NCBI RefSeq assembly: GCF_022844445.1
Contig: NZ_JALHLS010000001.1
Span: forward strand, 62,001 to 126,000
DNA length: 64,000 bases
Direction: 5' to 3'
DNA from: Hyphomonas sp.
GTDB lineage: Bacteria > Pseudomonadota > Alphaproteobacteria > Caulobacterales > Hyphomonadaceae
Under the pieces are notes generated by a model. It worked only from the letters and a program-made list of their open reading frames with translations, did not search any database and was not told the origin of the DNA. Of the stretch, positions 1 to 8,755 are shown piece by piece. Position 1 is the stretch's first letter, and each line of letters begins with the position of its first letter. The translations under genes and the position numbers were made by a program.

Positions 1-345
1 CGCCTGGTTGGCCGAGAAGCAGAGCGTGACATTGACCTGCGTGCCCTCCCCCGTCAGCGTCTTGCAGGCCTTGAGGCCGTCGAGCGTCAGCGGGAGTTTC
101 ACAGTGACGTTGGAGGCGATCTTCGCGAGCTTGCGGCCTTCCTTGATCATGCCGTCATAGTCGGTGGCGACGACTTCGGCGCTGACCGGGCCTGGCGTAA
201 GCGCGCAGATCTCGGCGATCACTTCGGCGAAGGGGCGGCCGGACTTGGCGATCAGCGAGGGATTGGTCGTGACTCCGTCGATCAGGCCGGAGGCGGCGAG
301 GTCGGCGATGTCTTTCGTATCGGCAGTGTCGACGAAGAATTTCAT
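1..345 (-). CDS. fsa: Fructose-6-phosphate aldolase / transaldolase-like protein (TalC/FSA family), 3' end cut by window
   Basis: The N-terminal 115 residues are visible; the gene runs off the left edge. It starts [13 protein letters not shown], followed by the family hallmark GVTTNPSL (about residues 25-32) and the KLP(L)T strand carrying the region of the Schiff-base lysine. This is the small transaldolase family of about 215-220 residues, which does aldol cleavage or transfer on fructose 6-phosphate or sedoheptulose 7-phosphate in the cytosol. FSA and class-3 transaldolase cannot be told apart without the C-terminus and the tyrosine/phenylalanine switch residue. It is on the same strand as ugd, downstream of it, behind a hairpin, so it may have its own promoter. 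Confidence 0.9.
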   Translation of the reverse strand, partial: MKFFVDTADTKDIADLAASGLIDGVTTNPSLIAKSGRPFAEVIAEICALTPGPVSAEVVATDYDGMIKEGRKLAKIASNVTVKLPLTLDGLKACKTLTGEGTQVNVTLCFSANQA

Positions 346-428
346 GTGCAGGTTCCAGTCCGGTGAGAGAGCGCTGGCGCTTCCTTAACCAATCGGGACC
401 CGCGATCCAAGTGCGGCGCAGATAGAAA

Positions 429-454
429 CGCTCCCCCCGGGGCCGGGAGGAGCG
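429..454 (-). terminator. Candidate terminator hairpin after ugd
   Basis: Arms 429-440 and 443-454 are complementary over 12 positions with one mismatch (inner pairs open to form the loop). The hairpin lies 25 bases past the ugd stop. On the minus strand it is followed only by a short T-rich stretch (GTTTCTAT), so it is a weak intrinsic terminator candidate. Confidence 0.4.
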
Positions 455-479
455 CTGGATTGTGGGCGCCGTAGCAGCC

Positions 480-1790
480 TCAGACGGCCGGACGGCCGAT
501 CGAGGTGTAGGCGAAGCCGTGTTTCGCCATGTCTTCCGGGGAGTAGATATTTCGCAGGTCGACGACGACCTTGCCCTTCATCGCGCCCTTGATGCGGCCG
601 AAATCAAGCGCGCGGAACTGGTCCCACTCGGTGATGATGACCATGGCATCGGCGCCATCGACGGCTTTGTAGGCGCTGTCGGCGTAGGTGATGTCTTTCA
701 GGAGGTGGGACGCTTCCTTCATCGCTTCCGGATCGAAGGCGACGACCTTGGCGCCAGCAGCCGTGAGCGCCGGGAGGATGTCGAGCGAGGGCGCATCGCG
801 CATGTCGTCTGTGTTCTGCTTGAAGGCGAGGCCGAGCACGCCGATCGTCTTGCCCTTCACCTCGCCACCCATCGCCTGGATGACCTTGTGGGCCATGGCT
901 TTCTTGCGGGCGGCGTTGACCTCGACGACGGTGTCGACGATGCGCACCGGACTGCCATAATCGTTCGCGGTCTTGGTGAGCGCGAGCGTGTCTTTCGGGA
1001 AGCAGGAGCCGCCATAGCCTGGGCCGGCGTTGAGGAATTTGGAGCCGATGCGGCCATCAAGGCCAATGCCGCGCGAAACTTCCTGCACGTTGGCGCCGAC
1101 CTTTTCGCACAGGTCCGCCATCTCGTTGATGAAGGTGATCTTCACGGCGAGGAAGGCGTTGGCGGCATACTTGATCAGCTCTGACGTGCGGCGCGCCGTA
1201 AACAGGATCGGCGTTTCGTTGAGGAAAAGCGGGCGGTAAAGCTCGCGCATCACCTGCTTGGCGCGCTCGTCCTCTGTGCCCACGACAACGCGGTCCGGGA
1301 TCTTGAAGTCCTTGATCGCGGCGCCTTCGCGCAGGAATTCGGGGTTCGATACCACGGCGAAGTCGCCATCCGGGCGGACCTTCTTGATGATCGCTTCGAC
1401 TTCGTCGCCGGTGCCGACGGGCACGGTCGACTTGGTGACGATGACGGTGAAGCCGCTCATCAGCTGGCCGATCTCCTCGGCAGCGGCATAGACATAGGAA
1501 AGGTCGGCGTGGCCGTCACCGCGGCGAGAAGGCGTGCCGACGGCAATGAACACAGCATCGGCATCCTTGACCGCTTCGGCGGCGTCAGTGGTAAAGAACA
1601 GGCGCTCTTCCTTGACGTTGTTGGCCACGAGGGTGTCGAGGCCCGGCTCGTAGATCGGCATGATGCCGGCCTGGAGCTTGTCGATCTTCGACTTGTCCTT
1701 GTCCACGCAGGTTACGATGTGGCCGAAATCGGCAAAACAGGCGCCTGACACGAGGCCGACATAGCCCGTTCCGATAATCGCGACACGCAT
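480..1790 (-). CDS. ugd: UDP-glucose 6-dehydrogenase
   Basis: A 436-residue protein, the usual length for bacterial UGDH. It oxidises UDP-glucose to UDP-glucuronate with two NAD+ in the cytosol, supplying uronate for capsule, exopolysaccharide or LPS. The N-terminal Rossmann motif GTGYVGLVSGACFAD is at residues 7-21. The catalytic cysteine lies in GPGYGGSCFPKDT (about residue 262), and the C-terminal UDP-binding domain includes GLAFKQNTDDMRDAPS. The ATG at 1788-1790 gives the expected N-terminus directly before the Rossmann strand. It sits near phosphomannomutase and two glycosyltransferase genes, consistent with envelope-polysaccharide precursor supply. It diverges from the GST gene; the 156-base spacer holds a LexA-type box nearer the GST side. 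Confidence 0.96.
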   Translation of the reverse strand: MRVAIIGTGYVGLVSGACFADFGHIVTCVDKDKSKIDKLQAGIMPIYEPGLDTLVANNVKEERLFFTTDAAEAVKDADAVFIAVGTPSRRGDGHADLSYVYAAAEEIGQLMSGFTVIVTKSTVPVGTGDEVEAIIKKVRPDGDFAVVSNPEFLREGAAIKDFKIPDRVVVGTEDERAKQVMRELYRPLFLNETPILFTARRTSELIKYAANAFLAVKITFINEMADLCEKVGANVQEVSRGIGLDGRIGSKFLNAGPGYGGSCFPKDTLALTKTANDYGSPVRIVDTVVEVNAARKKAMAHKVIQAMGGEVKGKTIGVLGLAFKQNTDDMRDAPSLDILPALTAAGAKVVAFDPEAMKEASHLLKDITYADSAYKAVDGADAMVIITEWDQFRALDFGRIKGAMKGKVVVDLRNIYSPEDMAKHGFAYTSIGRPAV

Positions 1791-1916
1791 GGAATAGTCC
1801 CTCAGTAAGATACAATAGCGGGGTGTTCGCCTGCGGGGTGCAATTTTTGTGCGAGAGGGTCAAGGGGCGTTTGCCCCAAGGGGAACTGGGTTGACTCGGG
1901 GGGTGCCGACCCATTA

Positions 1917-1931
1917 GAACAAAACATGAAC
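1917..1931. promoter_or_regulatory. LexA-type box (GAAC-N7-GAAC) upstream of GST gene
   Basis: Plus strand GAACAAAACATGAAC, equal to GTTCATGTTTTGTTC on the other strand. This exactly matches the alphaproteobacterial LexA direct-repeat consensus GTTC-N7-GTTC, with a T-rich spacer as is typical. It ends 15 bases before the ATG at 1947 and just upstream of the AGGAGG-like ribosome site, a position suited to repression. Regulation is inferred from the motif only. Confidence 0.6.
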
Positions 1932-1946
1932 AAATAGGAGGGCAGG

Positions 1947-2570
1947 ATGAGCCTCGTACTTTATACGAACCCCATGTCGCGCGGCCGGATTGCCCGCTGG
2001 ATGCTCGAAGAGACAGGCGCAGCGTACGAGACGCGCTATGTGCGCTATGGCGCTGAGATGAGCGGGGCGGCGTATGCCGGCGTGAACCCGATGCGGAAGG
2101 TACCGGCGATCGTGCATGACGGCCGGGTGATAACAGAGTGCGCGGCAATCTGCCTTTACCTTGCCGATGCCTTTCCGCAGGCGGATCTCGCCCCGCCTCT
2201 AAACGCGCGGGCGGATTATTACCGCTGGATCCTGTTTGCGGCCGGGCCCTGGGAGCAGGCGACGACGGCGCAGGCGCTGGGCATGGATGTGCCGCCGGAC
2301 AAGTCGGCGATGGCGGGCTTTGGAGATTTCCAGCGGACGCTGGAAACGCTGCTGGGCGCGGTACCGGAGACGGGCTACTTGGCAGGGCCGAAGTTCACGG
2401 CGGCGGACGTCTATGTGGGCGCGCAGATCGGCTGGGGTGTGCAGTTCGGCTCGATCCCGAAGACGCCGGCAGTGGAGGCCTATCTGGGGCGCATCCAGTC
2501 GCGGCGCGGCGCGATCCGGGCGAACGAGTTGGACGATGCGGCAGGCGCAGAATACGGGCCAGATGGCTGA
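1947..2570 (+). CDS. Glutathione S-transferase family protein
   Basis: A 207-residue cytosolic protein with an N-terminal thioredoxin-like domain (residues 1-80) and an all-alpha C-terminal domain. The active-site region YTNPMSRGR puts a serine at residue 11. NPMRKVPAI contains the cis-proline loop. The glutathione-contact motif, usually ES or DS, reads EC here (ITECAAICLYL), a slight deviation. The start is supported by AGGAGGGCAGG immediately upstream. The substrate is unknown: family members conjugate glutathione to electrophiles or reduce peroxides. A LexA-type box overlaps the promoter/RBS region, suggesting induction by DNA damage (inference). The downstream GT-C gene is convergent, 6 bases away. 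Confidence 0.92.
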   Translation: MSLVLYTNPMSRGRIARWMLEETGAAYETRYVRYGAEMSGAAYAGVNPMRKVPAIVHDGRVITECAAICLYLADAFPQADLAPPLNARADYYRWILFAAGPWEQATTAQALGMDVPPDKSAMAGFGDFQRTLETLLGAVPETGYLAGPKFTAADVYVGAQIGWGVQFGSIPKTPAVEAYLGRIQSRRGAIRANELDDAAGAEYGPDG

Positions 2571-2576
2571 GCAGGA

Positions 2577-4340
2577 TCAGTCCGGACGGACGCGGTAGAT
2601 GGCGGTTGCGCCGCCCTGTCCGGCGGGTTGAAGCCAGGCGGGCACCTCGCCGCTCAGGATTTTGGCGACAAGGCCGTCCGGAGCATAGCCAGCGAAGAAT
2701 TGCAGATCGGGATCCGCCGGACAGACCAGGAGATAGTCGACCCGCACGGCACGAAGCCGGGCGTGGGCGTCGTCTGGCGGGGCGGTGAAGATGGCGAGGG
2801 CGGCGTCAATGCCAGCGGCGTTGCGGTGATAGTGGCCATGGAGCGTGCTGTGCGGTGTCTCCAGCAGCAGGCCGGGGGCATCAGAGGCGGACGCGAGGAT
2901 GCGGCCAGTGGGCAGCGTGTTCAGCTCGGCGTGGGTTGCGGCGGGGTCGCAGGAGGCGGCGAGCGGCGCAGTGGGCCCCGCGCCTGAAGGCGCCAGCAGT
3001 CCGCCTGCGATACTCCAGGTGAAGGGCAAGGCGGCGAGCAGGACGACGAGGTAGGCGAGGCGCGGCCAGGAGGAACCAGCTTCTCCGGCATGAATGCGCG
3101 CGATGAGAACCGCGAGCGGCAGAACAGCGAAGAGCTGGCCGAAGACATAAAAGCGCGTCTGGTAGAGCGCGAAGAGCAGCGAGACCGTCAGCAGGAGAAC
3201 AAAAAGCAGACCGGCGCGGCGGTCCCTACCCTGCCAGACCATCCAGAGCGCAGCGCCGAGGCCCGCAATCTGCGATCCGAGGCGGAAGAGGACTTCGTCG
3301 GGATGCGCGTTCATGAGCGCCAGTGTGGGGCGGGCTTCGTCTACGCGGGAAAGCCAGAGATCGCGCGCCTCCGGCGACAGGGCCGCGAGCGGATTGGCGA
3401 AGCATTGCGGCCCAGCGACCAGCACGAAGGCAACGCAGATGGCGCCGACATTGGCGAGCGCGCCGAGACGGATGGCAAAGGACTTGTCCGAGGTGATCTG
3501 AGCGGCGAGCGCGAAGGCAGCGCCGCCGCCGAGCCCGGCGAGAAGAGTGACCGAGGAATGCGCATCGCAGCGCGCGGTCCAATAGTCGAGCGGCGGGACA
3601 GTGACGAGGAACGTGGCCGCGAGGACAGCGGCAAAGCTCGCGCCAAAGACGACCGCGCCCTGGCGCGCGGAGGCGCCGCTGATCGCCCAGTCCACGGCGA
3701 CGAAGGCGGCGATGGCGGCAACGAAGAGGTAGACCTCGACACCGACAGTCGCCGCAAGTGCGAGGCAGGCGCCAGAGAGCGCCATGGGCGCGGCGGGCCG
3801 GCCGCGCGCCAGAAGTGCGGCGGCGGCGAGGAGGACGAGGCCGAGTTGGATGTTGTGGTGGTCAATGGCCCCGGGCAGGAAGCGGAAGTGGCGGAATAGA
3901 ACCGCGAAGCCAAGCAGACAAGTGAACAGGACAACGCCCCGGCCACCGACGGCGCGGGCGCCGTGCACAAGCGCCGCCGTTACCACCAGCACACTGATTA
4001 TCGGCCAGAAGGTAAAGGCCAGTCCAAGCGCGGCATCCTGGCCAAGCAGGGGCGTGAACAGCGCCGCTATCGCAGCGATGGGCAGATCCACGAGGCGGGA
4101 CCAGTGCATCAGCGTCCCGCCCTCCGGTCCAAGGCGCGGCTGGGTAAGGTCAAACCAGGACCGCCCCTCCAGTAGGTCACGCACCTGGACGAGGCGCATG
4201 ACATCGTCGCCGTCCGGGCCGATAGCACCGAATCCTCCCATCAGTATACTGACGATCAAAAGGCTGGTGCAGACCGCTACTGAAAGCAGCAGACCGGCAT
4301 GTCCTTCAGCGAAGTTTTCAGATCGCCCGGGCGCCGTCAT
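2577..4340 (-). CDS. Multi-pass membrane protein, probable GT-C-type glycosyltransferase
   Basis: A 587-residue protein with a first membrane helix at about residues 17-36, then an external loop containing GDDVMRLVQVRDLLEG and HWSRLVDLP. About ten more hydrophobic segments and a soluble C-terminal part of about 110 residues follow. The acidic D-D motif in the first loop and the histidine/aspartate motif GAIDHHNIQL after a middle helix are typical of GT-C-fold enzymes that use polyprenyl-phosphate-linked sugars. Exact donor and acceptor cannot be read. It is divergent (80 bases) from a GT2 gene that could make the lipid-linked sugar donor, so a shared envelope-glycan role is inferred. It could also be an uncharacterised membrane protein without transferase activity. 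Confidence 0.7.
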   Translation of the reverse strand: MTAPGRSENFAEGHAGLLLSVAVCTSLLIVSILMGGFGAIGPDGDDVMRLVQVRDLLEGRSWFDLTQPRLGPEGGTLMHWSRLVDLPIAAIAALFTPLLGQDAALGLAFTFWPIISVLVVTAALVHGARAVGGRGVVLFTCLLGFAVLFRHFRFLPGAIDHHNIQLGLVLLAAAALLARGRPAAPMALSGACLALAATVGVEVYLFVAAIAAFVAVDWAISGASARQGAVVFGASFAAVLAATFLVTVPPLDYWTARCDAHSSVTLLAGLGGGAAFALAAQITSDKSFAIRLGALANVGAICVAFVLVAGPQCFANPLAALSPEARDLWLSRVDEARPTLALMNAHPDEVLFRLGSQIAGLGAALWMVWQGRDRRAGLLFVLLLTVSLLFALYQTRFYVFGQLFAVLPLAVLIARIHAGEAGSSWPRLAYLVVLLAALPFTWSIAGGLLAPSGAGPTAPLAASCDPAATHAELNTLPTGRILASASDAPGLLLETPHSTLHGHYHRNAAGIDAALAIFTAPPDDAHARLRAVRVDYLLVCPADPDLQFFAGYAPDGLVAKILSGEVPAWLQPAGQGGATAIYRVRPD

Positions 4341-4420
4341 CAGGAAACCGCCCCTCCCGCAAGGCTAACTTAACCAGTGCAGGTGTATGGCATGCAAACA
4401 TTCACCAAAGACTGAACGCC

Positions 4421-5431
4421 ATGACGCCCGAACCGAACCGTTACAGCCTTGCCGTCCTGTTGCCCTGTTACAATGAGGGGCTGTCGATCGCGTCCGTGGT
4501 GATCAGCTTCCGCAAGGTGCTGCCAGGCGCGCGCATCTATGTGTATGACAACAACTCCACCGACAACACCGCCCAGCAGGCCGCGCTGGCCGGCGCAACG
4601 GTGATAACCTGCCGGCGACAGGGCAAGGGCAATGTCGTGCGCCAGATGTTCGCCGACATCGAAGCCGACATCTACATCATGGCCGATGGCGACGGGACAT
4701 ATGATGCGTCTGCGGCACCGCGTATGATCGAAGCGCTGATTGCCGACCGGGCCGACATGGTGGTGGGCACGCGCCGAAACATCACGGAAGATGCCGGGCG
4801 CAAGGGCCACGCCTTCGGCAATCAGCTGTTCAACCGCGTCTATCAGGCGATGTTCGGCCGCGACTTCACGGACATCTTCTCCGGCTACCGCGTGTTTACC
4901 CGCCGCTTTGCCAAAAGCTTCCCGGCGCATTCGGCGGGCTTCGAAATCGAGACGGAAATGTCAGTCCACGCCTCGACGCTGCGCCTGCCGGTGACCGAGA
5001 TCGAATTTGACTACGGCCGGCGCGTCGAAGGCTCGGCCAGCAAGCTGTCTACCTTCCGGGATGGCTTCCGCATCTTGTCGATGATGGCCATGCTGCTGAA
5101 GGAGACGAAGCCGTTCGTGTTCTTCGGCTGGATTTCTGCGGCGCTGTTTGCGACCTGCACGGCGCTGATGGCGCCGATCACGTTGGAGTTCTTCGCAACC
5201 GGACTTGTAGAGCGCATCCCTACTGTGATGCTGGCCATGACGCTGCTGGTCGGTGCGATGCTGTCGCTGTCGTGCGGGATCATCCTTGATTCCGTCTCTC
5301 GCGCGCGCATCGAGCAGAAGCGCATCTTCTATCTCTCGCAGGCGCCCGCGCGCGGGGAGCGCTCCTTTTCCGGCGCGCACCCGATCGAGGAACGAGAGAC
5401 GCAGGCACCCTTCCGGAGCACGGGATTCTAA
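4421..5431 (+). CDS. Family 2 glycosyltransferase with C-terminal membrane helices (DPM/GtrB-like)
   Basis: A 336-residue protein. The GT-A domain (about residues 9-220) starts LAVLLPCYNEGLSI, with the nucleotide-sugar metal motif ADGDGTYD (about residues 88-95) and DIFSGYRVF before the acceptor region. Two or three membrane helices follow at about residues 228-290, and there is a polar tail. This is the layout of polyprenyl-phosphate sugar synthases, which move a sugar from NDP-sugar to undecaprenyl phosphate at the cytoplasmic face. The stop overlaps the start of the following methyltransferase by one base (TAATG), so the two are translationally coupled. No strong ribosome site is seen before the ATG. 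Confidence 0.88.
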   Translation: MTPEPNRYSLAVLLPCYNEGLSIASVVISFRKVLPGARIYVYDNNSTDNTAQQAALAGATVITCRRQGKGNVVRQMFADIEADIYIMADGDGTYDASAAPRMIEALIADRADMVVGTRRNITEDAGRKGHAFGNQLFNRVYQAMFGRDFTDIFSGYRVFTRRFAKSFPAHSAGFEIETEMSVHASTLRLPVTEIEFDYGRRVEGSASKLSTFRDGFRILSMMAMLLKETKPFVFFGWISAALFATCTALMAPITLEFFATGLVERIPTVMLAMTLLVGAMLSLSCGIILDSVSRARIEQKRIFYLSQAPARGERSFSGAHPIEERETQAPFRSTGF

Positions 5432-6129
5432 TGCGCCGGGAGATGACCAACCGTATCCGCTATGTGTTGGAGGACATTGTGCCGCCGGTGCTGAGGGATT
5501 CTTCCCTGTTCCGCGCAGCGGCCTCGATGGCTTGGGGCAGTCATGTGGCAGACCTTGCCCGTTTTCGCGAGCGCGCAGCCTTTCTGACGGACGAGGAATA
5601 CGAGGCGCTCTACCGCAAGCATCCCCGCGTGCATGAGGACACCGACAATTCGGACGCCTGCATCGCAGCCATTACGGCGGATATTGCAGGCATGAGCGCG
5701 GTGGACGTGGGCTGCGGCACGGGCGCGCTGCTCCGCCGCGTGCGAGAGGCGCGACCTGAGCTGAAGGCGCTGGCGGGCGTTGACTTCGTGATCGATCCAG
5801 AGCTGAAGGATGAGGGCATCCGCTACTTTGCGGCGAAGGTTGAGACCCTGCCCTTCCCGGACAAGGCGTTCGACACCGTGATCTGCACCCATGTAATCGA
5901 ACATATCGTGGACTACCGCGCCGCGATTGCCGAGCTGCGGCGCGTTGCTCGCCGGCGGCTGATCATCGTGGTGCCACGCGAGCGGGAGTACCGCTATACG
6001 TTCAACCCGCATGTGAACTTCTTTCCGTACCCGCACAGCTTCCTGCGGGCGATGATGCCGGTGCCGGATGCGCACCTCATCCGCGAGATCGGGCGTGACA
6101 TCTATTACCGGGAGGATTTCAGCGCTTAG
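5431..6129 (+). CDS. Class I SAM-dependent methyltransferase
   Basis: A 232-residue protein. The SAM-binding glycine-rich motif I reads VDVGCGTGALL (about residues 91-101), and VICTHVIEHI (about residues 150-159) is the post-II/motif III region typical of Methyltransf_11 proteins. The substrate is not identifiable. Coupling to the GT2 gene (TAATG overlap) suggests methylation of a glycan, glycolipid or lipid carrier intermediate. A second possible start (ATG at 5443) removes four residues and would not overlap; the upstream start is kept because overlapping starts are common here. A strong bidirectional terminator follows the stop. Confidence 0.88.
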   Translation: MRREMTNRIRYVLEDIVPPVLRDSSLFRAAASMAWGSHVADLARFRERAAFLTDEEYEALYRKHPRVHEDTDNSDACIAAITADIAGMSAVDVGCGTGALLRRVREARPELKALAGVDFVIDPELKDEGIRYFAAKVETLPFPDKAFDTVICTHVIEHIVDYRAAIAELRRVARRRLIIVVPREREYRYTFNPHVNFFPYPHSFLRAMMPVPDAHLIREIGRDIYYREDFSA

Positions 6130-6146
6130 AAGCGGCTGGAATCAAA

Positions 6147-6172
6147 AAAGCCCGCTCGGCGGAGCGGGCTTT
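6147..6172. terminator. Bidirectional intrinsic terminator
   Basis: Arms AAAGCCCGCTC (6147-6157) and GAGCGGGCTTT (6162-6172) form a perfect 11-base stem with a 4-base loop, flanked by an A-run on the left that becomes a U-run on the minus strand. It separates the methyltransferase (+) from the convergent phosphomannomutase gene (-). Confidence 0.85.
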
Positions 6173-6195
6173 GCAGTGTCTGCCGGAAAAGGCGC

Positions 6196-7713
6196 TCAGA
6201 TTTCCTGGTTGTAGGCGCCCACTTCCGGATGCTTGCCGAGGCGCGGCTTCACTTCCTTGTGGAAGAGGTCCTTCATATCGGCGTCGCTGGCCATGGATTC
6301 GACCACGACCACCAGCTCCGGCTTATTGGACGAGGCGCGCACGAGCACCCAGGAGCCATCTTCCAGCGTGACGCGGGCGCCGTTGACCGTGTTCACGTCG
6401 ACAACCTTCCGCCCAAGGATGGTCTGTCCGCTGAGGGATTTGTATTCTTCGACCATTTTATCGATGACACCGTACTTCACTTCGTCGCCGCAATGGGGAG
6501 ACATAGTGAGTGAGGTAAAGGCGACGCCGAGTTCGGACTTCAGGTCCGCCATCGTCTTGCCGGGGTTGCGATCCAGCATCTCGAGCACGGCCTTGGCGGC
6601 AACGAGTCCGTCGTCATAGCCGAGGCCGATGGGTGGGCGGAAGAAAAAGTGGCCGGACTTCTCGAAGCCGGCTAGCGCGCCAAGCTCGTTCGTGCGGCGT
6701 TTGATGTAGGAATGCCCGGTCTTGTAATAGTCGACGGTTGCGCCGTTGGCTTTCAGAACGGGATCGGTCTTGTAAAGGCCAGTGGATTTCACGTCGACGA
6801 CGAAGGTGGCATTCGGATAGCTTTTCGAGAGGTCGCGGGCCAGCATCAGGCCGATCTTGTCGGCATAGATTTCCTCTCCGGTATTGTCGACAACGCCGCA
6901 GCGGTCCCCGTCGCCGTCGAATCCGAGCACAACATCGGCGCCGTGCTCTTTTGCGGCGAGCGACATCTCGTGCAGCATCTCGTGATCCTCCGGATTCGGA
7001 TTATATTTCGGGAACGTGTTGTCGAGGTTGCAGTCCATCTCGATCACTTCGGCGCCAAGGGCGCGCAGGCAGTCGCCCGCGAAGGCGCCGGCCGTGCCGT
7101 TGCCGCAGGCGGCGACGACCTTGATCTTGCGGGTCAGTCTTGTGTCGCCGACGATTGCCTGGATGTATTTCTCGCGCAGGCCGTCGATGCGGCGGATCGA
7201 GCCGCCGGCGCGCTCGACGAAGCGGCCGTTCATCACGATCTCTTTCAGCTTGCCCATTTCGTCCGGACCGAAGGTCAGCGGGCGGTTGGCGCCCATCTTC
7301 ACGCCGGTCCAGCCGTTCTCGTTGTGGGAGGCGGTAACCATGGCGCAGCAGGCTGCGTCGAGTTCGAACTGGCTCCAGTAGACCATCGGCGAGAGGGCGA
7401 GGCCGACATCCATGACTTCGCAGCCGCCGGCAACGAGGCCGAGGGTGAGCGCGTTCTTGATCGGCTGGCTGATCGAGCGGAAATCGTGGCCGGTGACGAC
7501 CGTGGGCTTCACGCCGAGTTCGTGGAAGAGGGTCGCCATGCCGAGGCCGAGCGCCTGGACGCCGGTGAGGTTCAGCTCCGGGGCTTTCGGATGGCCGATG
7601 CCGTTGAACCACCAGCGGGCGTCGTATTCCCGGAAACCGGTCGGCTTCACCAGGGGCAGGATCTCGAATTCGAGCGTATTGGGGGCCAGGTCTGTGCGCG
7701 GCTTCGGCAGCAT
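6196..7713 (-). CDS. Phosphomannomutase / phosphoglucomutase
   Basis: A 505-residue alpha-D-phosphohexomutase that interconverts hexose 1- and 6-phosphates for GDP-mannose or UDP-glucose synthesis. The phosphoserine loop reads VTASHNENGWTGVK (about residues 126-139), with NE in place of the more usual NP after TASH. The metal loop is GFDGDGDRCG (about residues 265-274), and the sugar-specificity loop contains GFEKSGHFFF. The start MLPKPRTDL at 7713 has GGAG eight bases upstream; a longer frame to 7944 overlaps the promoter region of the divergent outer-membrane gene and lacks family similarity. Mannose versus glucose preference cannot be read. It belongs with ugd and the glycosyltransferases in sugar-precursor supply. 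Confidence 0.93.
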   Translation of the reverse strand: MLPKPRTDLAPNTLEFEILPLVKPTGFREYDARWWFNGIGHPKAPELNLTGVQALGLGMATLFHELGVKPTVVTGHDFRSISQPIKNALTLGLVAGGCEVMDVGLALSPMVYWSQFELDAACCAMVTASHNENGWTGVKMGANRPLTFGPDEMGKLKEIVMNGRFVERAGGSIRRIDGLREKYIQAIVGDTRLTRKIKVVAACGNGTAGAFAGDCLRALGAEVIEMDCNLDNTFPKYNPNPEDHEMLHEMSLAAKEHGADVVLGFDGDGDRCGVVDNTGEEIYADKIGLMLARDLSKSYPNATFVVDVKSTGLYKTDPVLKANGATVDYYKTGHSYIKRRTNELGALAGFEKSGHFFFRPPIGLGYDDGLVAAKAVLEMLDRNPGKTMADLKSELGVAFTSLTMSPHCGDEVKYGVIDKMVEEYKSLSGQTILGRKVVDVNTVNGARVTLEDGSWVLVRASSNKPELVVVVESMASDADMKDLFHKEVKPRLGKHPEVGAYNQEI

Positions 7714-7958
7714 GTGTCTCTCCGTGAAACGGGTTAGGCGCGCTCCCGGGCGGGGCGCTGCGTGATGCCGGGTTCTTTTGCAGTTTTCGCGCCGCAGGCG
7801 AAAGGGGCGGCGTACCGTGACGATCACGAAAAGTTCAGAAGCAGGAAAGTTGCCCCGGCAATGCACCCTTCTATCTGCCTTCCCGGAAGCGTTCCGAGGC
7901 CGGCTTTTTCCAGCCGGCCCCGGGGAGGCTCTCCCGAACCCCATAAGGAGACTTCAGA

Positions 7959-8747
7959 ATGAACTTTCGGATTGCGATCCTTGCGCTCGGCGCCGCAACG
8001 GCCAGCCTCGCCCTGCCCGCTTCGGCACAGGAATGGTATGTTGGCGGCTCTGCCGGCTACGTCCTCCAGAATGATAGCGCCAATGCCGGTGAGACCGGCG
8101 CCTTCACGACCGGCAACGGCGCGCCGGTGATCCCGTTCGGCAGCCCGATTGCCGCGGGCACAGACTACGGCTGGGACACTGAATTCGACAATGGCTACGC
8201 GCTCTCTGCCGAATTCGGCGCGCGCTATGGTAACGGCTTCCGTTCCGGCGTGGAGCTTGTCTACAGCCAGGCGGACGTTGACACCCACTCCGGCGTGAAC
8301 GTCGCTGGAACCGTCATCGACGGCGTGGACGCCGCCGTGCTGACCGGCTCGCCGACGCAACTCGGCGCTACGGTTGGCCAGGTAGTGGCGACGCCGGACG
8401 GTGACCAGATCGAGTCAACCAGCCTGTTCGCCAACCTCTACTATGACTTCAACCGCGAGGGCCGGATCAGCCCCTATGTGGGCGCTGGCCTCGGCTATTC
8501 GGATGTGTCGGTGCAGTACAGCCCGTCGGGCGTCGGCATCATCGATGACAGCAAGGGCAAGTTTGCCTACCAGCTGAAAGCCGGCGCCACGCTGGCCGTC
8601 AGCGAGAGAATCGACCTCTTCGGTGAGGCGGCCTACCGCGCCACGGATGACGTGAAGCTGGAGAACGAGCTGTTCCCCGGCACACTAAACATCGAGAACA
8701 CGCAGACCGTGTTCAGCGTCGGTGTACGCTACCGTTTCGGCGGCTAA
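7959..8747 (+). CDS. Outer-membrane beta-barrel protein (OmpA/OmpW-like porin fold)
   Basis: A 262-residue protein with a clear Sec signal peptide (MNFRIAILALGAATASLALP, cleavage after ASA-Q near residue 23). The mature part is glycine- and aromatic-rich with alternating strands (VGGSAGYVL, YDFNREGRISPYVGAGLGYS, KAGATLAVSERIDLFGEAAYR). It ends in VGVRYRFGG, near the usual terminal aromatic of BAM substrates. Around 8-10 strands are expected. Ligand and role are unknown. AAGGAG lies 10 bases before the ATG. Confidence 0.88.
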   Translation: MNFRIAILALGAATASLALPASAQEWYVGGSAGYVLQNDSANAGETGAFTTGNGAPVIPFGSPIAAGTDYGWDTEFDNGYALSAEFGARYGNGFRSGVELVYSQADVDTHSGVNVAGTVIDGVDAAVLTGSPTQLGATVGQVVATPDGDQIESTSLFANLYYDFNREGRISPYVGAGLGYSDVSVQYSPSGVGIIDDSKGKFAYQLKAGATLAVSERIDLFGEAAYRATDDVKLENELFPGTLNIENTQTVFSVGVRYRFGG

Positions 8748-8755
8748 TCCGGAAT

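Noticed and set aside
7772-7786. GTTC-N7-GTTT between phosphomannomutase and the barrel gene, considered as a LexA box
   Set aside because: The second half-site has one mismatch and the position relative to both starts is not convincing.
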